Shown one piece after another: positions 33,027 to 43,189 of a DNA stretch of 64,000 nt; position 1 is the first letter of the stretch; the number at the start of each line of letters is the position of its first letter. Origin of the DNA: Aureimonas ureilytica DSM 18598 = NBRC 106430 (lineage in GTDB: Bacteria; Pseudomonadota; Alphaproteobacteria; Rhizobiales; Rhizobiaceae); the NCBI RefSeq assembly GCF_000382705.1, contig NZ_ARQE01000002.1, positions 62,001-126,000 of the forward strand. Direction: 5' to 3'. The translations under genes were made by a program, and so were the position numbers. The notes under the pieces were generated by a model. The model saw only the letters and a list, made by a program, of their open reading frames with translations. It did not search any database and was not told the origin of the DNA.

Positions 33027-33953
33027 ATGACGATCTCCGCTTCGATGGTGAAGGACCTGCGCGAGAAGACCGGCGCAGGTATGATGGACTGCAAGACCGC
33101 GTTGGCCGAGACCAATGGCGACATGGAAGCCGCGATCGACTGGCTGCGCGCCAAGGGCATCGCCAAGGCTGACAAGAAGTCGGGCCGCACTGCCGCCGAA
33201 GGTCTCGTGGGCGTCGCCGCCGGCGAGAACAAGGCCGTGGTCGTCGAGGTCAACTCCGAGACCGACTTCGTTGCGCGCAACGACGCCTTCCAGACGCTCG
33301 TGCGCAACGTCGCCAGCGTCGCGCTGACGACCGACGGTTCGACCGACGCGGTCGCCGCCGCCACCTATCCGGCCGGCGAGAAGAACGTCGCCGACACGAT
33401 CAAGGACGCGGTCGGCACGATCGGCGAGAACATGAACCTGCGCCGCTCGGCTCAGCTCACGGTCTCGAACGGCGTCGTCGCGACGTATATCCACAACCAG
33501 GTGGCGGACGGCCTCGGCAAGATGGGCGTCCTCGTGGCGATCGAGTCCGAGGGCGACAAGGCGGTTCTGGCTGCCTTCGGCCGTCAGGTCGCGATGCATG
33601 TCGCCGCCACCAGCCCGCTCGCTCTCAGCGAGACCGAGATCGACTCGGCGACCGTCGAGCGCGAGAAGGCCGTGTTCTCCGAGCAGGCTCGTCAGTCGGG
33701 CAAGCCGGACAGCATCATCGAGAAGATGGTGGAAGGCCGCATGCGCAAGTTCTACGAGGAAGTGGTTCTGACGAAGCAGGCCTTCGTCATCAACCCCGAC
33801 CTTACCGTCGAGAAGGCGCTGGAAGCAGCCGCCAAGGACGCGGGCGCTCCGGCCAAGATCACCGGCTTCGTGCGCTTCGCTCTCGGCGAGGGCATCGAGC
33901 GCGAGCAGAGCGACTTCGCGGCGGAAGTCGCGGCGGCAGCCGGCAAGAAGTAA
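33027..33953 (+). CDS. tsf: elongation factor Ts
   Basis: This 308-residue protein catalyses GDP/GTP exchange on EF-Tu. The signatures are [19 protein letters not shown] and [15 protein letters not shown] (the TDFV contact with EF-Tu), and later TLMHVAAT-type residues ([13 protein letters not shown]). It lies 110 bp after rpsB and is followed by a terminator-like hairpin. Confidence 0.98.
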   Translation: MTISASMVKDLREKTGAGMMDCKTALAETNGDMEAAIDWLRAKGIAKADKKSGRTAAEGLVGVAAGENKAVVVEVNSETDFVARNDAFQTLVRNVASVALTTDGSTDAVAAATYPAGEKNVADTIKDAVGTIGENMNLRRSAQLTVSNGVVATYIHNQVADGLGKMGVLVAIESEGDKAVLAAFGRQVAMHVAATSPLALSETEIDSATVEREKAVFSEQARQSGKPDSIIEKMVEGRMRKFYEEVVLTKQAFVINPDLTVEKALEAAAKDAGAPAKITGFVRFALGEGIEREQSDFAAEVAAAAGKK

Positions 33954-33991
33954 GCTCGAAGCGGCTTTCCCCGCTTCTTGTTCCTTATGGG

Positions 33992-34020
33992 GGGCGTCCG
34001 CTTGAGAAGCGGGCGCCCTT
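33992..34020 (+). terminator. hairpin after tsf
   Basis: GGGCGTCCGCTT pairs with AAGCGGGCGCCC (one T-G pair) around GAG, a twelve-pair stem. The following TTCCTG is a weak T tract, so termination may be partial and pyrH may be partly read from the rpsB-tsf promoter. Confidence 0.65.
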
Positions 34021-34058
34021 CCTGTATCGCAAGCCGGCATCAAATTCGGGAAACTTGC

Positions 34059-34772
34059 ATGACCGTCCGTTTCAAGCGCGTTCTTCTGAAGGTTTCGGGC
34101 GAAGCGCTGATGGGTAGGCAGGGCTTCGGCATCGACGTCGCCGTGGCCGATCGCATCGCCGGCGACATTCGCGACGCGCGCGAACTGGGTGTCGAGATTT
34201 CCGTGGTGATCGGCGGCGGCAACATCTTCCGGGGCGTCGCCGTGGCGTCCAAGGGCGGCGACCGCGTGACCGGCGACCACATGGGCATGCTCGCCACCGT
34301 CATCAACGCCTTGGCGCTGCGCACGTCGCTGACCAAGCTCGGCATCGACGCCATCGTCCTGTCGGCGATCGCGATGCCCGAAATCTGCGAGAGCTTCTCG
34401 CAGCGCGCGGCGCTCGCCCATGCCGATCGCGGCCGCGTCGTGATCTTCGCGGGCGGAACGGGCAATCCGTTCTTCACCACCGATTCCGCCGCCGCACTTC
34501 GCGCAGCCGAAATGGGCGCGCACGCGCTCTTCAAGGGAACGCAGGTCGACGGCATCTATTCGGCCGATCCCAAGCTCGTTCCCGACGCGACGCGCTTCGA
34601 GCAGCTGACGCATGACGAGGTGCTGAGCAAGGGACTCGCGGTGATGGACGTCACCGCCGTCGCGCTCGCCCGCGAGAACCATATTCCGATCGTGGTGTTT
34701 TCGATCCACGAGCAAGGCGAGTTCGGTCGAATCCTGTCGGGCGGTGGCCGTTCGACGATCGTGTCTGACTGA
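34059..34772 (+). CDS. pyrH: UMP kinase
   Basis: The protein has 237 residues from the ATG at 34059 (MTVRFKRVLLKVSGEALMG); the frame is open 27 codons upstream but crosses the hairpin. The amino-acid-kinase family motifs are clear: KVSGEAL, VVIGGGNIFRG, ALAHADRGRVVIFAGGTGNP and TDSAAALRAAEM. It phosphorylates UMP to UDP for RNA, DNA and sugar-nucleotide synthesis. It stands 40 bases before frr. Confidence 0.97.
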   Translation: MTVRFKRVLLKVSGEALMGRQGFGIDVAVADRIAGDIRDARELGVEISVVIGGGNIFRGVAVASKGGDRVTGDHMGMLATVINALALRTSLTKLGIDAIVLSAIAMPEICESFSQRAALAHADRGRVVIFAGGTGNPFFTTDSAAALRAAEMGAHALFKGTQVDGIYSADPKLVPDATRFEQLTHDEVLSKGLAVMDVTAVALARENHIPIVVFSIHEQGEFGRILSGGGRSTIVSD

Positions 34773-34811
34773 ACGCAAACCAAGCTACACGAACTTCTGA
34801 GGGGTATTCCT

Positions 34812-35369
34812 ATGGCCGGTCCGGATCTGAACGAACTGAAGCGTCGCATGGACGGCGCCGTGACCTCCTTCAAGGGCGATCTCGCGGGCCTTCGGACGGG
34901 GCGTGCGTCCGCCAACCTTCTCGATCCGATCGTCGTCTCGGCCTATGGCTCGCAGATGCCGCTCAATCAGGTCGCCAACGTGACGGTTCCCGAGCCGCGC
35001 ATGGTGGCCGTTTCGGTCTGGGACAAGGGCATGGTCGGTGCCGTGGAGCGCGCGATCCGCGAGAGCAATCTCGGCCTCAACCCGATCACCGACGGTTCCA
35101 CCTTGCGCATTCCGCTGCCGGAACTGAACGAGCAGCGCCGCAAGGAACTGGTGAAGGTCGCCCACACCTACGCCGAAAGCGCACGCGTGGCAGCTCGCCA
35201 TGTGCGTCGCGACGGCATGGAGACCTTGAAAAAGGCCGAAAAAGACGGTGACGTAAGCCAGGATGACAGCCGCGTGACGGCCGATCGCATCCAGAAGATG
35301 ACCGACGAAACGATCACCGAAATTGATAAGTCGCTTTCCGTCAAGGAAGCGGAAATCATGCAGGTCTAG
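34812..35369 (+). CDS. frr: ribosome recycling factor
   Basis: This 185-residue, helix-rich protein frees ribosomes after termination together with EF-G. Family blocks are [51 protein letters not shown] and RNVRRDG-type ([13 protein letters not shown]). The start is preceded by GAGGGG. The distance to uppS is 45 bases. Confidence 0.98.
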   Translation: MAGPDLNELKRRMDGAVTSFKGDLAGLRTGRASANLLDPIVVSAYGSQMPLNQVANVTVPEPRMVAVSVWDKGMVGAVERAIRESNLGLNPITDGSTLRIPLPELNEQRRKELVKVAHTYAESARVAARHVRRDGMETLKKAEKDGDVSQDDSRVTADRIQKMTDETITEIDKSLSVKEAEIMQV

Positions 35370-35414
35370 TTTCGAAGCGGACGACAAGTCACGAGCGGCA
35401 AGGCGGAGAACGCG

Positions 35415-36140
35415 GTGGAACAGGTGCGTCAGCCCGAACACGTCGCCATCATCATGGATGGCAATGGGCGCTGGGCGAAGGCTCGCGGGCTGCCGCGCAC
35501 GCTGGGGCATCGGCGCGGCGTGGAGGCTGTCCGTGAGGCGGTGCGCACGGCGCGCGAGCTCGGCATCCGCTATCTCACGCTCTTCGCCTTCTCCTCCGAG
35601 AACTGGCGGCGGCCCGCCGAGGAAGTCGGCGAGCTCCTGCGCCTCCTGAAGGTCTTCATTCGCCGCGACCTTGCCGAGCTTCATCGCGAGGGCGTGCGCG
35701 TTCGGGTCATCGGCGAGCGGGAGAACCTGCCGCGCGATGTGCGTGGCCTTCTGGAAGAGGCCGAGACGCTGACAGTCGGGAACGACCGCAACATTCTCGT
35801 CATCGCCTTCAACTACGGCGCGCGGGACGAGATGGCCCGCGCCATGCGCCGGATCGCCGCCAAGCTCGGCACCGGGGAACTCACGGCCGACCTGATCTCG
35901 CCCGATCTCGTGGATCAGCATCTCGATACGGCCGGCATTCCCGATCCCGATCTCATCATCCGCACGAGCGGCGAGCTGCGCCTCAGCAACTTCCTGCTCT
36001 GGCAGGCCGCTTATTCCGAATTCGCCTTCCTGCCTTGCCTTTGGCCGGATTTCGATCGCGCCGCCTTCACGGCCGCCGTGCAGGACTTCGCGATGAGGGA
36101 CCGCCGGTTCGGCGGTCTGTCGCGCGAAATCGCTTCCTGA
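35415..36140 (+). CDS. uppS: undecaprenyl diphosphate synthase
   Basis: The protein has 241 residues from a GTG start with GGAG upstream. It has [19 protein letters not shown] with the catalytic Asp, [29 protein letters not shown] and [20 protein letters not shown], all diagnostic of cis-prenyltransferases. It makes the C55 carrier lipid for peptidoglycan and for LPS O-units. Three bases separate it from cdsA. Confidence 0.97.
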   Translation: MEQVRQPEHVAIIMDGNGRWAKARGLPRTLGHRRGVEAVREAVRTARELGIRYLTLFAFSSENWRRPAEEVGELLRLLKVFIRRDLAELHREGVRVRVIGERENLPRDVRGLLEEAETLTVGNDRNILVIAFNYGARDEMARAMRRIAAKLGTGELTADLISPDLVDQHLDTAGIPDPDLIIRTSGELRLSNFLLWQAAYSEFAFLPCLWPDFDRAAFTAAVQDFAMRDRRFGGLSREIAS

Positions 36141-36143
36141 CGC

Positions 36144-36995
36144 ATGGGGCTCGGTCTCGGACGCCTCGCCGCCACGCAATCCTGGACGGATCTGCGCTCG
36201 CGACTCATCTCCGCAATCATCCTCGGCATCGCCGTTCTGGTGCTCACGTTCCTGGGCGGCGTTGCGTTCCGGCTCCTGTGCTGCGCAGCCTGCGTGATCG
36301 TCTTCGACGAATGGTCGCGCATGACCCGCGCCAAGCGGGCGGGCGACATCTACATCTTCGCCCGGCGCGCGCTCTATGTCGCGCTGGCCGCCTTCTTCTT
36401 CGGATTTCATGGCTGGGCGCTGACGATCGTCGGGGCGTCCGCGGCCTTCATCGCCATCGTGGATCGGGGCGAGCAGAAGGCGAACTGGGTGCTCGGCGGG
36501 CTCGTCTATGCGGCGACCGCCGGCATGGCGCCCGGCATCCTCCGGGACAGCGGCACCGAAGGCCTGGCGGCCCTCGGCCTCGTCATCTGCATCGTTTGGG
36601 CCACCGACATCTTCGCCTATTTTTTCGGCCGGACCTTCGGTGGTCCGAAGCTCCTGCCCATGGTCTCACCCAAGAAGACCATCTCCGGCGCGCTGGGCGG
36701 TCTTCTGGCCGGCGTGCTCTTCGGGGTCGGATTCGAGTATTGGCTGACGGGCGACGTGACCCCTCTGGTTCTCGTCCTGTCAGGCATTCTGTCCGTCGTC
36801 GGTCAGGCGGGGGATCTCTTCGAATCCTGGGTCAAGCGTCGGTTCGGCGTGAAGGATTCGGGACGCCTCATTCCCGGACATGGCGGTTTGATGGACCGGA
36901 TCGACGCGCTCATCATATCGACCGGCGTCATGCTGATGGCCGGCCTCCTCGGCTCCGGCATCGAGCATCCGGCGCGCGCGATCTTCGACTTCTGA
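36144..36995 (+). CDS. cdsA: phosphatidate cytidylyltransferase (CDP-diglyceride synthase)
   Basis: This 283-residue protein has about seven membrane helices. The C-terminal signature is VGQAGDLFESWVKRRFGVKD followed by SGRLIPGHGGLMDRID. It makes CDP-diacylglycerol, the precursor of all phospholipids, including the phosphatidylcholine made by Pcs in this window. It begins three bases after uppS. Confidence 0.96.
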   Translation: MGLGLGRLAATQSWTDLRSRLISAIILGIAVLVLTFLGGVAFRLLCCAACVIVFDEWSRMTRAKRAGDIYIFARRALYVALAAFFFGFHGWALTIVGASAAFIAIVDRGEQKANWVLGGLVYAATAGMAPGILRDSGTEGLAALGLVICIVWATDIFAYFFGRTFGGPKLLPMVSPKKTISGALGGLLAGVLFGVGFEYWLTGDVTPLVLVLSGILSVVGQAGDLFESWVKRRFGVKDSGRLIPGHGGLMDRIDALIISTGVMLMAGLLGSGIEHPARAIFDF

Positions 36996-37079
36996 CGCAA
37001 ATATGATGGCATTCTCTCCCCGGAGAAACGGACGCGGTGCTAGAGCCCTCGCGTCTCCTCCGCGATAAAGGCGCTTCCC

Positions 37080-38219
37080 ATGGATTTCGCGAGCCTGCCG
37101 GACGCGATCTGGAACTCCGCTCTGATCAAGATCGTGCCGTTCCTTTTCGTCCTGACCGTGATCGTGTTCTTTCACGAACTCGGCCACTACCTCGTGGGGC
37201 GCTGGTCGGGCATCAAGATCCTGGCCTTCTCGGTCGGCTTCGGCCCGGAGCTTCTCGGGTTTACCGACCGTCACGGGACCCGATGGAAGCTCTGTGCCAT
37301 CCCGCTCGGCGGCTATGTGAAATTCTTCGGCGACGAGAACGCAGCCAGCGTTCCGAGTGAGGCGGCGCTTCGCGACGCCAGGCCTGAAGACCGTGCGCGG
37401 GCGTTTCAGAGCGCCAGCGTCGGCAAGCGGGCAGCGACCGTCGCGGCGGGGCCGATCGCCAACTTCATTCTCGCGATCGCCATCTTCGCCGGGACCGCCT
37501 ATGCGACCGGCATCATGGTCGGGGACCCGATCGTATCGGAAGTCCGCGAAGGATCTCCGGCGTCGCAGGCGGGCATCCTGCCGGGCGATCGCATCGTGGC
37601 GGCCGACGGAACCCGCATCCGCTATTTCAGCGATCTTCAGCGTTATGTATCGACCCGCGCGGATACGCCGATCCAGGTCGAACTCCAGCGGGACGGGCAG
37701 TCGCGCGCCGTCAGCGTGACGCCGGAACTCCAGACGCAGACCGACGGATTCGGCAACAGCTTCCAGGTTCCGGTCATCGGGATCGTCGCCAACAGCCAGC
37801 AGGCAGACTTCCGAATCGAGAATCTCGGCGTGGTCGATGCGCTCAAATATGGTGTGTCGCAGACATGGTTCGTGACCGAGCGAACCGTGGCTTTCATCGG
37901 CGGCATCTTCGGGGGACGCGAGGGGTCCGATCAGATCGGCGGGCCGATCAAGATCGCCCAGGTCTCCAGCCAGGTCGCGACCCTTGGATTCGCGCCGCTT
38001 CTGAACCTCGCGGCGCTTCTGTCGATCTCGATCGGCCTTCTGAACCTACTGCCCATTCCCATGCTCGATGGCGGACATCTTCTGTTCTACGCCTTCGAAG
38101 CTGTCAGGGGAAAACCCTTGAGCGAGCGCGTTCAGGAAGTTGGTTTTCGGATAGGCCTCGCTCTTGTGCTCATGCTTATGGTATTCGCATTCTGGAACGA
38201 TCTATCGAGTCTGTCTTGA
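37080..38219 (+). CDS. rseP: RIP metalloprotease RseP
   Basis: This 379-residue intramembrane zinc protease has the active-site helix FFHELGHYLVGRWSG (HELGH) and the second site LNLLPIPMLDGGHLL with the LDG motif. One PDZ domain lies between (VREGSPASQAGILPGDRIV), fewer than the two PDZs in E. coli RseP but usual in this order. It cleaves anti-sigma factors and signal-peptide remnants. dxr, often between cdsA and rseP in other bacteria, is absent here. Confidence 0.95.
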   Translation: MDFASLPDAIWNSALIKIVPFLFVLTVIVFFHELGHYLVGRWSGIKILAFSVGFGPELLGFTDRHGTRWKLCAIPLGGYVKFFGDENAASVPSEAALRDARPEDRARAFQSASVGKRAATVAAGPIANFILAIAIFAGTAYATGIMVGDPIVSEVREGSPASQAGILPGDRIVAADGTRIRYFSDLQRYVSTRADTPIQVELQRDGQSRAVSVTPELQTQTDGFGNSFQVPVIGIVANSQQADFRIENLGVVDALKYGVSQTWFVTERTVAFIGGIFGGREGSDQIGGPIKIAQVSSQVATLGFAPLLNLAALLSISIGLLNLLPIPMLDGGHLLFYAFEAVRGKPLSERVQEVGFRIGLALVLMLMVFAFWNDLSSLS

Positions 38220-38418
38220 AGATCGAACGGGGACTTTTGGGGGTTAGCGATTCATTCACCAACTCGCCCGCCGGCGTGGCGGTCGTGCAACTCTTTTCCG
38301 TTTCCTAAAGGGATTCGGTTCAGTTTGGTTGAATGCGTCCGCAAAGCCGATACAAAACGCACGGCCTGCCGACGTTCGCTTTCGGCGCTGTCGGCGAAAT
38401 GAAAAAAGGTGAGTGGCC
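38220..38418 (+). other. intergenic region before bamA
   Basis: No gene is seen in these 199 bases. A separate bamA promoter is possible; no sigma-E-like motif can be named with confidence. A G+C-rich self-complementary patch (CGCCCGCCGGCGTGGCGG near 38266-38283) may fold. Confidence 0.3.
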
Positions 38419-40836
38419 ATGTCGGCTGGTTCGAAGCTTCTGAGCGCAATGTCTGCAGCGGCTCTTTCGTCTACCGTGCTCGCAGCTTCAACCGTTACTA
38501 TGGGTCTCGTGACCCTGTCCGAAGCTGAAGCGGCCGTCGTGAACCGCGTCGAAGTGCGCGGAAATCAGCGCGTCGACGCCGATACGGTGCGCAATCTGAT
38601 CGAGATCAAGCCGGGTCGCAACGCGAGCGACGCCGATGTCGACGCCGCCGTCACGAAGCTGTTCTCGACGGGTCTCTTCTCCGACGTTCGCGCACGCCAG
38701 CAGGGCGGTGTGCTGATCGTCGACGTGTCCGAGAATCAGATCGTCGGCGATGTGATCTTCCAGGGCAACAACAAGATCAAGAACGAGCAGCTCGCCGCGA
38801 CGGTTCAGACCGCGACGCGCGCGCCTTACAACGCGTCCACCGCGCAGGCCGACGTCGACGCCATCAAGGCGGCCTATGTCCGCATCGGTCGCTCCGACGC
38901 GACCGTCTCGGTTCGCACGGTCGCGGCCGAAGGCAATCGCGTGAATGTCGTGTTCGACATCAACGAAGGCGATCGCACCGGTATCGAGAGCATCAACTTC
39001 GTCGGCAACAACGCTTACGGCGACTCGCGTCTGAAGCAGGTCATCTCGCTGCGCGAATCGGGTCTCTTCAGCTTCCTGCAGCGCAACGACATCTATGACG
39101 AAGATCGTCTGCGCGCGGACGAAGAGGCGCTTCGTCGCTTCTACTTCAACCGTGGCTACGCCGACTTCCGGATCGTGTCCTCGGTGGCCGAGCTCGATCC
39201 CAACAAGAACCGCTACTTCGTCACGATCACCGTGGACGAGGGCGAGCGCTACACCTACGGCGCGGTGAACATCGACTCGACCGTTCCGGGCATCGACGCC
39301 CAGGCGCTCCAGTCGCAGCTCAAGACCACCCCGGGCGAGACCTACAGCGCCGAGCAGGTCGAGGACACGCTGGTCAACCTGACCAACGCCGTCGCGAACC
39401 AGGGCTACGCCTTCGCTCAGGTCACGCCGCGCGGCAATCGCGACTTCGCCAACAACACGATCTCCATCGACTACGTGATCGACCAGGGCGCGCGCGCCTA
39501 TGTCGAGCGTATCGAAATTCGTGGCAACACGAAGACGCGCGACTACGTCATCCGTCGCGAGTTCGACGTTTCGGAAGGCGACGCCTTCAATCAGGTTCTC
39601 GTGCAGCGCGCTAAGAAGCGTCTCGAGGCCCTGCGCTTCTTCAAGACCGTCAACGTTTCCACGGCGCCGGGCTCCCAGCCCGACCGCGTGGTTCTCGTGG
39701 TGCAGGTCGACGAGCAGTCCACCGGCGAATTTTCGGTCGGTGGCGGCTACACGACGGGCGGCGAAAACTCCGGTCCGGTCGCTGAAGTCGGCATCACCGA
39801 GCGCAACTTCCTCGGTCGCGGCCAGTTCGTGAAGGTCTCCGCGGGCTTCGGCGAGGACACGCGCAGCTACAACCTGTCGTTCACCGAGCCCTATTTCCTC
39901 GGTCGCCGTCTGGCCGCCGGTTTCGATCTCTACCGCACCGAGAACTCCTCCTCGACGGCCTATGACATCAAGCGGACGGGTGGTTCGCTCCGCCTCGCCG
40001 CGCCGATCACCGAGGATCTCACGGCGCAGGTCGCCTATAACTACAAGGAAGAGACCTTCGGCGACGACCGGGGCGTTCAGGTCTTCGGGCCGAACGGTCT
40101 GCCGGTCTTCGTGAACGGTCAGCCGTTCTTCAGCACCTGCGGCAACACGCCGAGTGGTCCGCTCTACACGCTCTCGCCGATCATCAATCGCGCGATCTGC
40201 GACAGCCCGTACTCGACCTCGTCGATCTCCTACGCGCTGACCTACAACACGCTGGACAACCAGCGCGATCCGCGCGACGGCCTGTTCGTTCAGGTCGGCC
40301 AGGAAGTGGCGGGCCTCGGCGGCGACGCCAAGTTCCTGCGCACGACGGGTCGCGGCTCGTTCTTCAGCCTCCTGTCCGAAGAATACGACGTGATCGGTCA
40401 GCTGAGCGCGGGTGCGGGCAATGTCACGGCGCTGGGCGACGACCTCCGCGTCTTCGACAACTTCTTCAAGGGCCAGGACATCGTTCGCGGCTTCAAGTAT
40501 CAGGGCATCGGTCCGCGCCAGTTCGGCGTCGCCATCGGCGGCACGAACTACGCCAACGCTTCGGCGGAAGTCACTTTCCCGCTGCCGCTGATCTCGCGTG
40601 ACCTCGGCTTCCGCGGCGCGGCTTTCGCCGACGCCGGTTCGCTTTGGGGTCTCGACAATGTCGGGAACCAGCTGGGCATCGAAGGCGAAGACTTCTCGCT
40701 GCGCGCGTCCGCAGGTGTCGGACTGATCTGGGCCTCGCCCTTCGGCCCGCTGCGCGTGAACTACGCAGCGCCGCTCGCCAAGGAGAACTACGACAAGTTG
40801 CAGCAGTTCTCGTTCGGCTTCTCCTCGCGCTTCTAA
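38419..40836 (+). CDS. bamA: outer membrane protein assembly factor BamA
   Basis: The protein has 805 residues from the ATG at 38419 with AAAGGTGAG before it; a GTG two codons upstream lies inside the ribosome site. A signal peptide ends near SEAEAA. Five POTRA domains follow (first: VNRVEVRGNQRVDADTVRNL), then the 16-strand barrel (EFSVGGGYTTGGEN onward), with the VRGF-type lid motif seen as DIVRGFKYQGIGPRQ and the terminal aromatic residue in GFSSRF. BamA inserts outer-membrane proteins. It leads into the lipid A genes. Confidence 0.98.
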   Translation: MSAGSKLLSAMSAAALSSTVLAASTVTMGLVTLSEAEAAVVNRVEVRGNQRVDADTVRNLIEIKPGRNASDADVDAAVTKLFSTGLFSDVRARQQGGVLIVDVSENQIVGDVIFQGNNKIKNEQLAATVQTATRAPYNASTAQADVDAIKAAYVRIGRSDATVSVRTVAAEGNRVNVVFDINEGDRTGIESINFVGNNAYGDSRLKQVISLRESGLFSFLQRNDIYDEDRLRADEEALRRFYFNRGYADFRIVSSVAELDPNKNRYFVTITVDEGERYTYGAVNIDSTVPGIDAQALQSQLKTTPGETYSAEQVEDTLVNLTNAVANQGYAFAQVTPRGNRDFANNTISIDYVIDQGARAYVERIEIRGNTKTRDYVIRREFDVSEGDAFNQVLVQRAKKRLEALRFFKTVNVSTAPGSQPDRVVLVVQVDEQSTGEFSVGGGYTTGGENSGPVAEVGITERNFLGRGQFVKVSAGFGEDTRSYNLSFTEPYFLGRRLAAGFDLYRTENSSSTAYDIKRTGGSLRLAAPITEDLTAQVAYNYKEETFGDDRGVQVFGPNGLPVFVNGQPFFSTCGNTPSGPLYTLSPIINRAICDSPYSTSSISYALTYNTLDNQRDPRDGLFVQVGQEVAGLGGDAKFLRTTGRGSFFSLLSEEYDVIGQLSAGAGNVTALGDDLRVFDNFFKGQDIVRGFKYQGIGPRQFGVAIGGTNYANASAEVTFPLPLISRDLGFRGAAFADAGSLWGLDNVGNQLGIEGEDFSLRASAGVGLIWASPFGPLRVNYAAPLAKENYDKLQQFSFGFSSRF

Positions 40837-40837
40837 G

Positions 40838-40855
40838 GGCGAGGGTCCGCTCGCC
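40838..40855 (+). other. hairpin at the lpxD start
   Basis: GGCGAG at 40838-40843 and CTCGCC at 40850-40855 pair around GGTCCG, two bases before the lpxD ATG. There is no Shine-Dalgarno sequence for lpxD in this spacer. The hairpin might limit lpxD translation or act in coupling to bamA; it has no T run and is not a terminator. Confidence 0.4.
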
Positions 40856-40857
40856 TC

Positions 40858-41916
40858 ATGACGGCTTCATCATTCTTCCAGCGCGGTGAGGGTTCGACCC
40901 TTGCCGCGCTGGCGTCTCTTTGCGGCGGCGAACTTCGCGATGTCGCGAGCGCCGACCTCATCGTCCATGGGCTTGCGGCCCTCCGACAGGCCGGCTCCGG
41001 CGACGTCGCGCTGTTCGAGAACCCGAGCTATTCGGCCGATCTCGAAACCTCGCATGCCGGACTCGTGGTGACGTCCAAGCGGCACGCATCGCTCGTGCCC
41101 GAACGCATGGCCGTTCTGATCGTGCGAAGCCCGCAGGTCGCCTTCGGCCAGATCGGACGCGCGCTCTATCCCGACGCCCTGCGGCCGACTTCGATCGAAG
41201 CGACCGGGACGATCTCGGCGCAAGCCTTCGTGCATCCGAGCGCCTCTCTCGAGTCCAACGTAACCGTCGAGCCCTTCGCTTCGATCGGTCCCGGAGTCGC
41301 CATCGGCTCGGGAACGATCGTTGCCGCAGGTGCGTCGATCGGCGCTGGATGCCAGATCGGTCGCGGCAGCTTCATCGGCCAAAACGTGACGGTGCAGCAC
41401 GCGCTCATCGGCAATCACGTCATCCTCCATCCGGGTGTCCGCGTCGGGCAGGACGGGTTCGGTTACGTGCCGGGGCCCGCAGGCCTCGAAAAGATGGTCC
41501 AGATCGGCCGCGTCATCATTCAGGATCGGGTCGAGATCGGCGCCAATTCGGCGGTCGATCGCGGTGCCGTGCGGGATACCGTGATCGGCGAAAACACCAA
41601 GATCGATAATCTCGTCCAAGTCGCCCATAACGTCGTGATCGGCCGCAATTGCGTCATCGTCGGTCAGGTCGGCATTGCCGGCAGCGTGACGATGGGCGAC
41701 GGTGTGGCGATCGGCGGCCAGAGCGGGGTCAATGGTCATGTCACGATCGGCAACGGCGCGCAGATCGCCGCCGTCAGCGTCGTGGCGGCCGACGTTCCAG
41801 CTGGGGCTCGTTGGGGCGGGACACCGGCGCGCCCCGTGCGCGAATGGATTCGCGAGATGACCGCGCTCAAACGAATTGCTCATTCAAGCCGAGGAAACGA
41901 ACGTGACGACGGGTGA
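40858..41916 (+). CDS. lpxD: UDP-3-O-(3-hydroxyacyl)glucosamine N-acyltransferase
   Basis: This 352-residue acyltransferase carries out the third step of lipid A synthesis. An N-terminal uridine-binding part is followed by a left-handed beta-helix of hexapeptide repeats ([27 protein letters not shown]). The catalytic His sits in [12 protein letters not shown], and [13 protein letters not shown] follows. It begins 21 bases after bamA behind a hairpin and without an obvious ribosome site. Its end overlaps fabZ by 14 bases. Confidence 0.96.
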   Translation: MTASSFFQRGEGSTLAALASLCGGELRDVASADLIVHGLAALRQAGSGDVALFENPSYSADLETSHAGLVVTSKRHASLVPERMAVLIVRSPQVAFGQIGRALYPDALRPTSIEATGTISAQAFVHPSASLESNVTVEPFASIGPGVAIGSGTIVAAGASIGAGCQIGRGSFIGQNVTVQHALIGNHVILHPGVRVGQDGFGYVPGPAGLEKMVQIGRVIIQDRVEIGANSAVDRGAVRDTVIGENTKIDNLVQVAHNVVIGRNCVIVGQVGIAGSVTMGDGVAIGGQSGVNGHVTIGNGAQIAAVSVVAADVPAGARWGGTPARPVREWIREMTALKRIAHSSRGNERDDG

Positions 41917-42376
41917 GGCCGCCACGACGCTGGAGAGCGTCGATATCCTGAAGATCATGCAGCTCCTGCCGCATCGTTATCCGTTCTTGCTGGTCGATCG
42001 GATCATCGAGATCGACGGAGATCGCAAGGCGATCGGCATCAAGAACGTGACGGCGAGCGAGCCCCATTTTCAGGGCCATTTCCCGCATTACCCGGTGATG
42101 CCGGGCGTCCTCATCATCGAGGGAATGGCGCAGACGGCCGGGGCGATCTGCCAGCTCGCGACGGGCGGCAACGCCAATTCGATCGTCTATTTCATGACCA
42201 TCGACAACGCCAAGTTCCGCAAGCCCGTGGTTCCCGGCGATACGCTACAGTACCATGTCACGCAGACCAAGAAGCGCGGCAATATCTGGAAGTTCGACTG
42301 CGTCGCGACGGTGAGCGATCAGAAGGTGGCCGAGGCGACCATCAGCGCGATGCTCGTTCCCGAGGATGCCGGCTGA
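41903..42376 (+). CDS. fabZ: 3-hydroxyacyl-ACP dehydratase FabZ
   Basis: The protein has 157 residues from a GTG at 41903 with GAGGAAA upstream; a TTG nine codons earlier lacks this site. The hot-dog fold motifs are [13 protein letters not shown] and [19 protein letters not shown] with the catalytic His and Glu. It dehydrates hydroxyacyl-ACP in fatty acid synthesis and so competes with LpxA for the same substrate pool; its position between lpxD and lpxA is conserved. Three bases separate it from lpxA. Confidence 0.96.
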   Translation: MTTGEAATTLESVDILKIMQLLPHRYPFLLVDRIIEIDGDRKAIGIKNVTASEPHFQGHFPHYPVMPGVLIIEGMAQTAGAICQLATGGNANSIVYFMTIDNAKFRKPVVPGDTLQYHVTQTKKRGNIWKFDCVATVSDQKVAEATISAMLVPEDAG

Positions 42377-42379
42377 TCC

Positions 42380-43189
42380 ATGGAGCAGGGCACGCGAATT
42401 CACCCGACATCCGTTGTCGAGGACGGCGCTCAGATCGCGGATGGATGCGAGATCGGCCCGTTCTGCCATATCGGTCCCCGTGTCGTTCTGGGGGCTGGCT
42501 CGACGCTGCGCTCGCATGTCTCGATCGCCGGCAATACGCGGATCGGTGCGGGCGCTCGCATCTACCCGTTCGCCTCGATCGGTCATGACCCGCAGCATCT
42601 GAAGTACAAGGGCGAAGACACACGGCTCGTGATCGGCGACAATTGCCTGATCCGCGAGCACGTGACGCTCAACCCCGGGACGGTTCAGGGGCATAGCGAG
42701 ACCACGGTCGGCGACAATTGCGCCTTCTTCACCGGCTCGCATGTCGCGCATGATTGCGTCGTCGGCTCCAACGTGACGCTGATCAACCATGTCATGCTGG
42801 CCGGCCATTGCGTGGTCGGCGATTTCGCCACCATCGCCGGCGGGTCGGGCATTCACCAATTCACCCGCATCGGGCACCATGCCTATGTCGGCGGGCTCGC
42901 GGCGGTCGAAGGCGACGTCATTCCGTTCGGCATGGTGCTCGGCAATCGCGCCTATCTTTCGGGCCTCAACGTGATCGGCATGAAGCGCGCGGGCTTCGGC
43001 CGCGAGGCGATCCGCAATGTCCGCAAGGCCTACCGAATGCTGTTCTCGGACGATCTGACCTTCCGGGAGAATCTCGAAGAGGTCGAAGCCGAGTATCCGG
43101 AGGACCCGCTGGTGCAGGACCTTCTCGGTTTCATCCGCTCGGGCGGCGATCGCGCGCTATGCTTTCCGCGCAGCACGCGGCCCGTGTGA
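42380..43189 (+). CDS. lpxA: UDP-N-acetylglucosamine acyltransferase
   Basis: This 269-residue hexapeptide-repeat enzyme carries out the first step of lipid A synthesis. The motifs are RIHPTSVVEDGAQIADG at the N terminus, IGHDPQHLKYKGEDT, LIREHVTLNPGT, the catalytic His in SHVAHDCVVG and GLNVIGMKRAGF before the helical C-terminal domain. The stop overlaps the lpxI start by four bases (GTGA). Confidence 0.97.
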   Translation: MEQGTRIHPTSVVEDGAQIADGCEIGPFCHIGPRVVLGAGSTLRSHVSIAGNTRIGAGARIYPFASIGHDPQHLKYKGEDTRLVIGDNCLIREHVTLNPGTVQGHSETTVGDNCAFFTGSHVAHDCVVGSNVTLINHVMLAGHCVVGDFATIAGGSGIHQFTRIGHHAYVGGLAAVEGDVIPFGMVLGNRAYLSGLNVIGMKRAGFGREAIRNVRKAYRMLFSDDLTFRENLEEVEAEYPEDPLVQDLLGFIRSGGDRALCFPRSTRPV

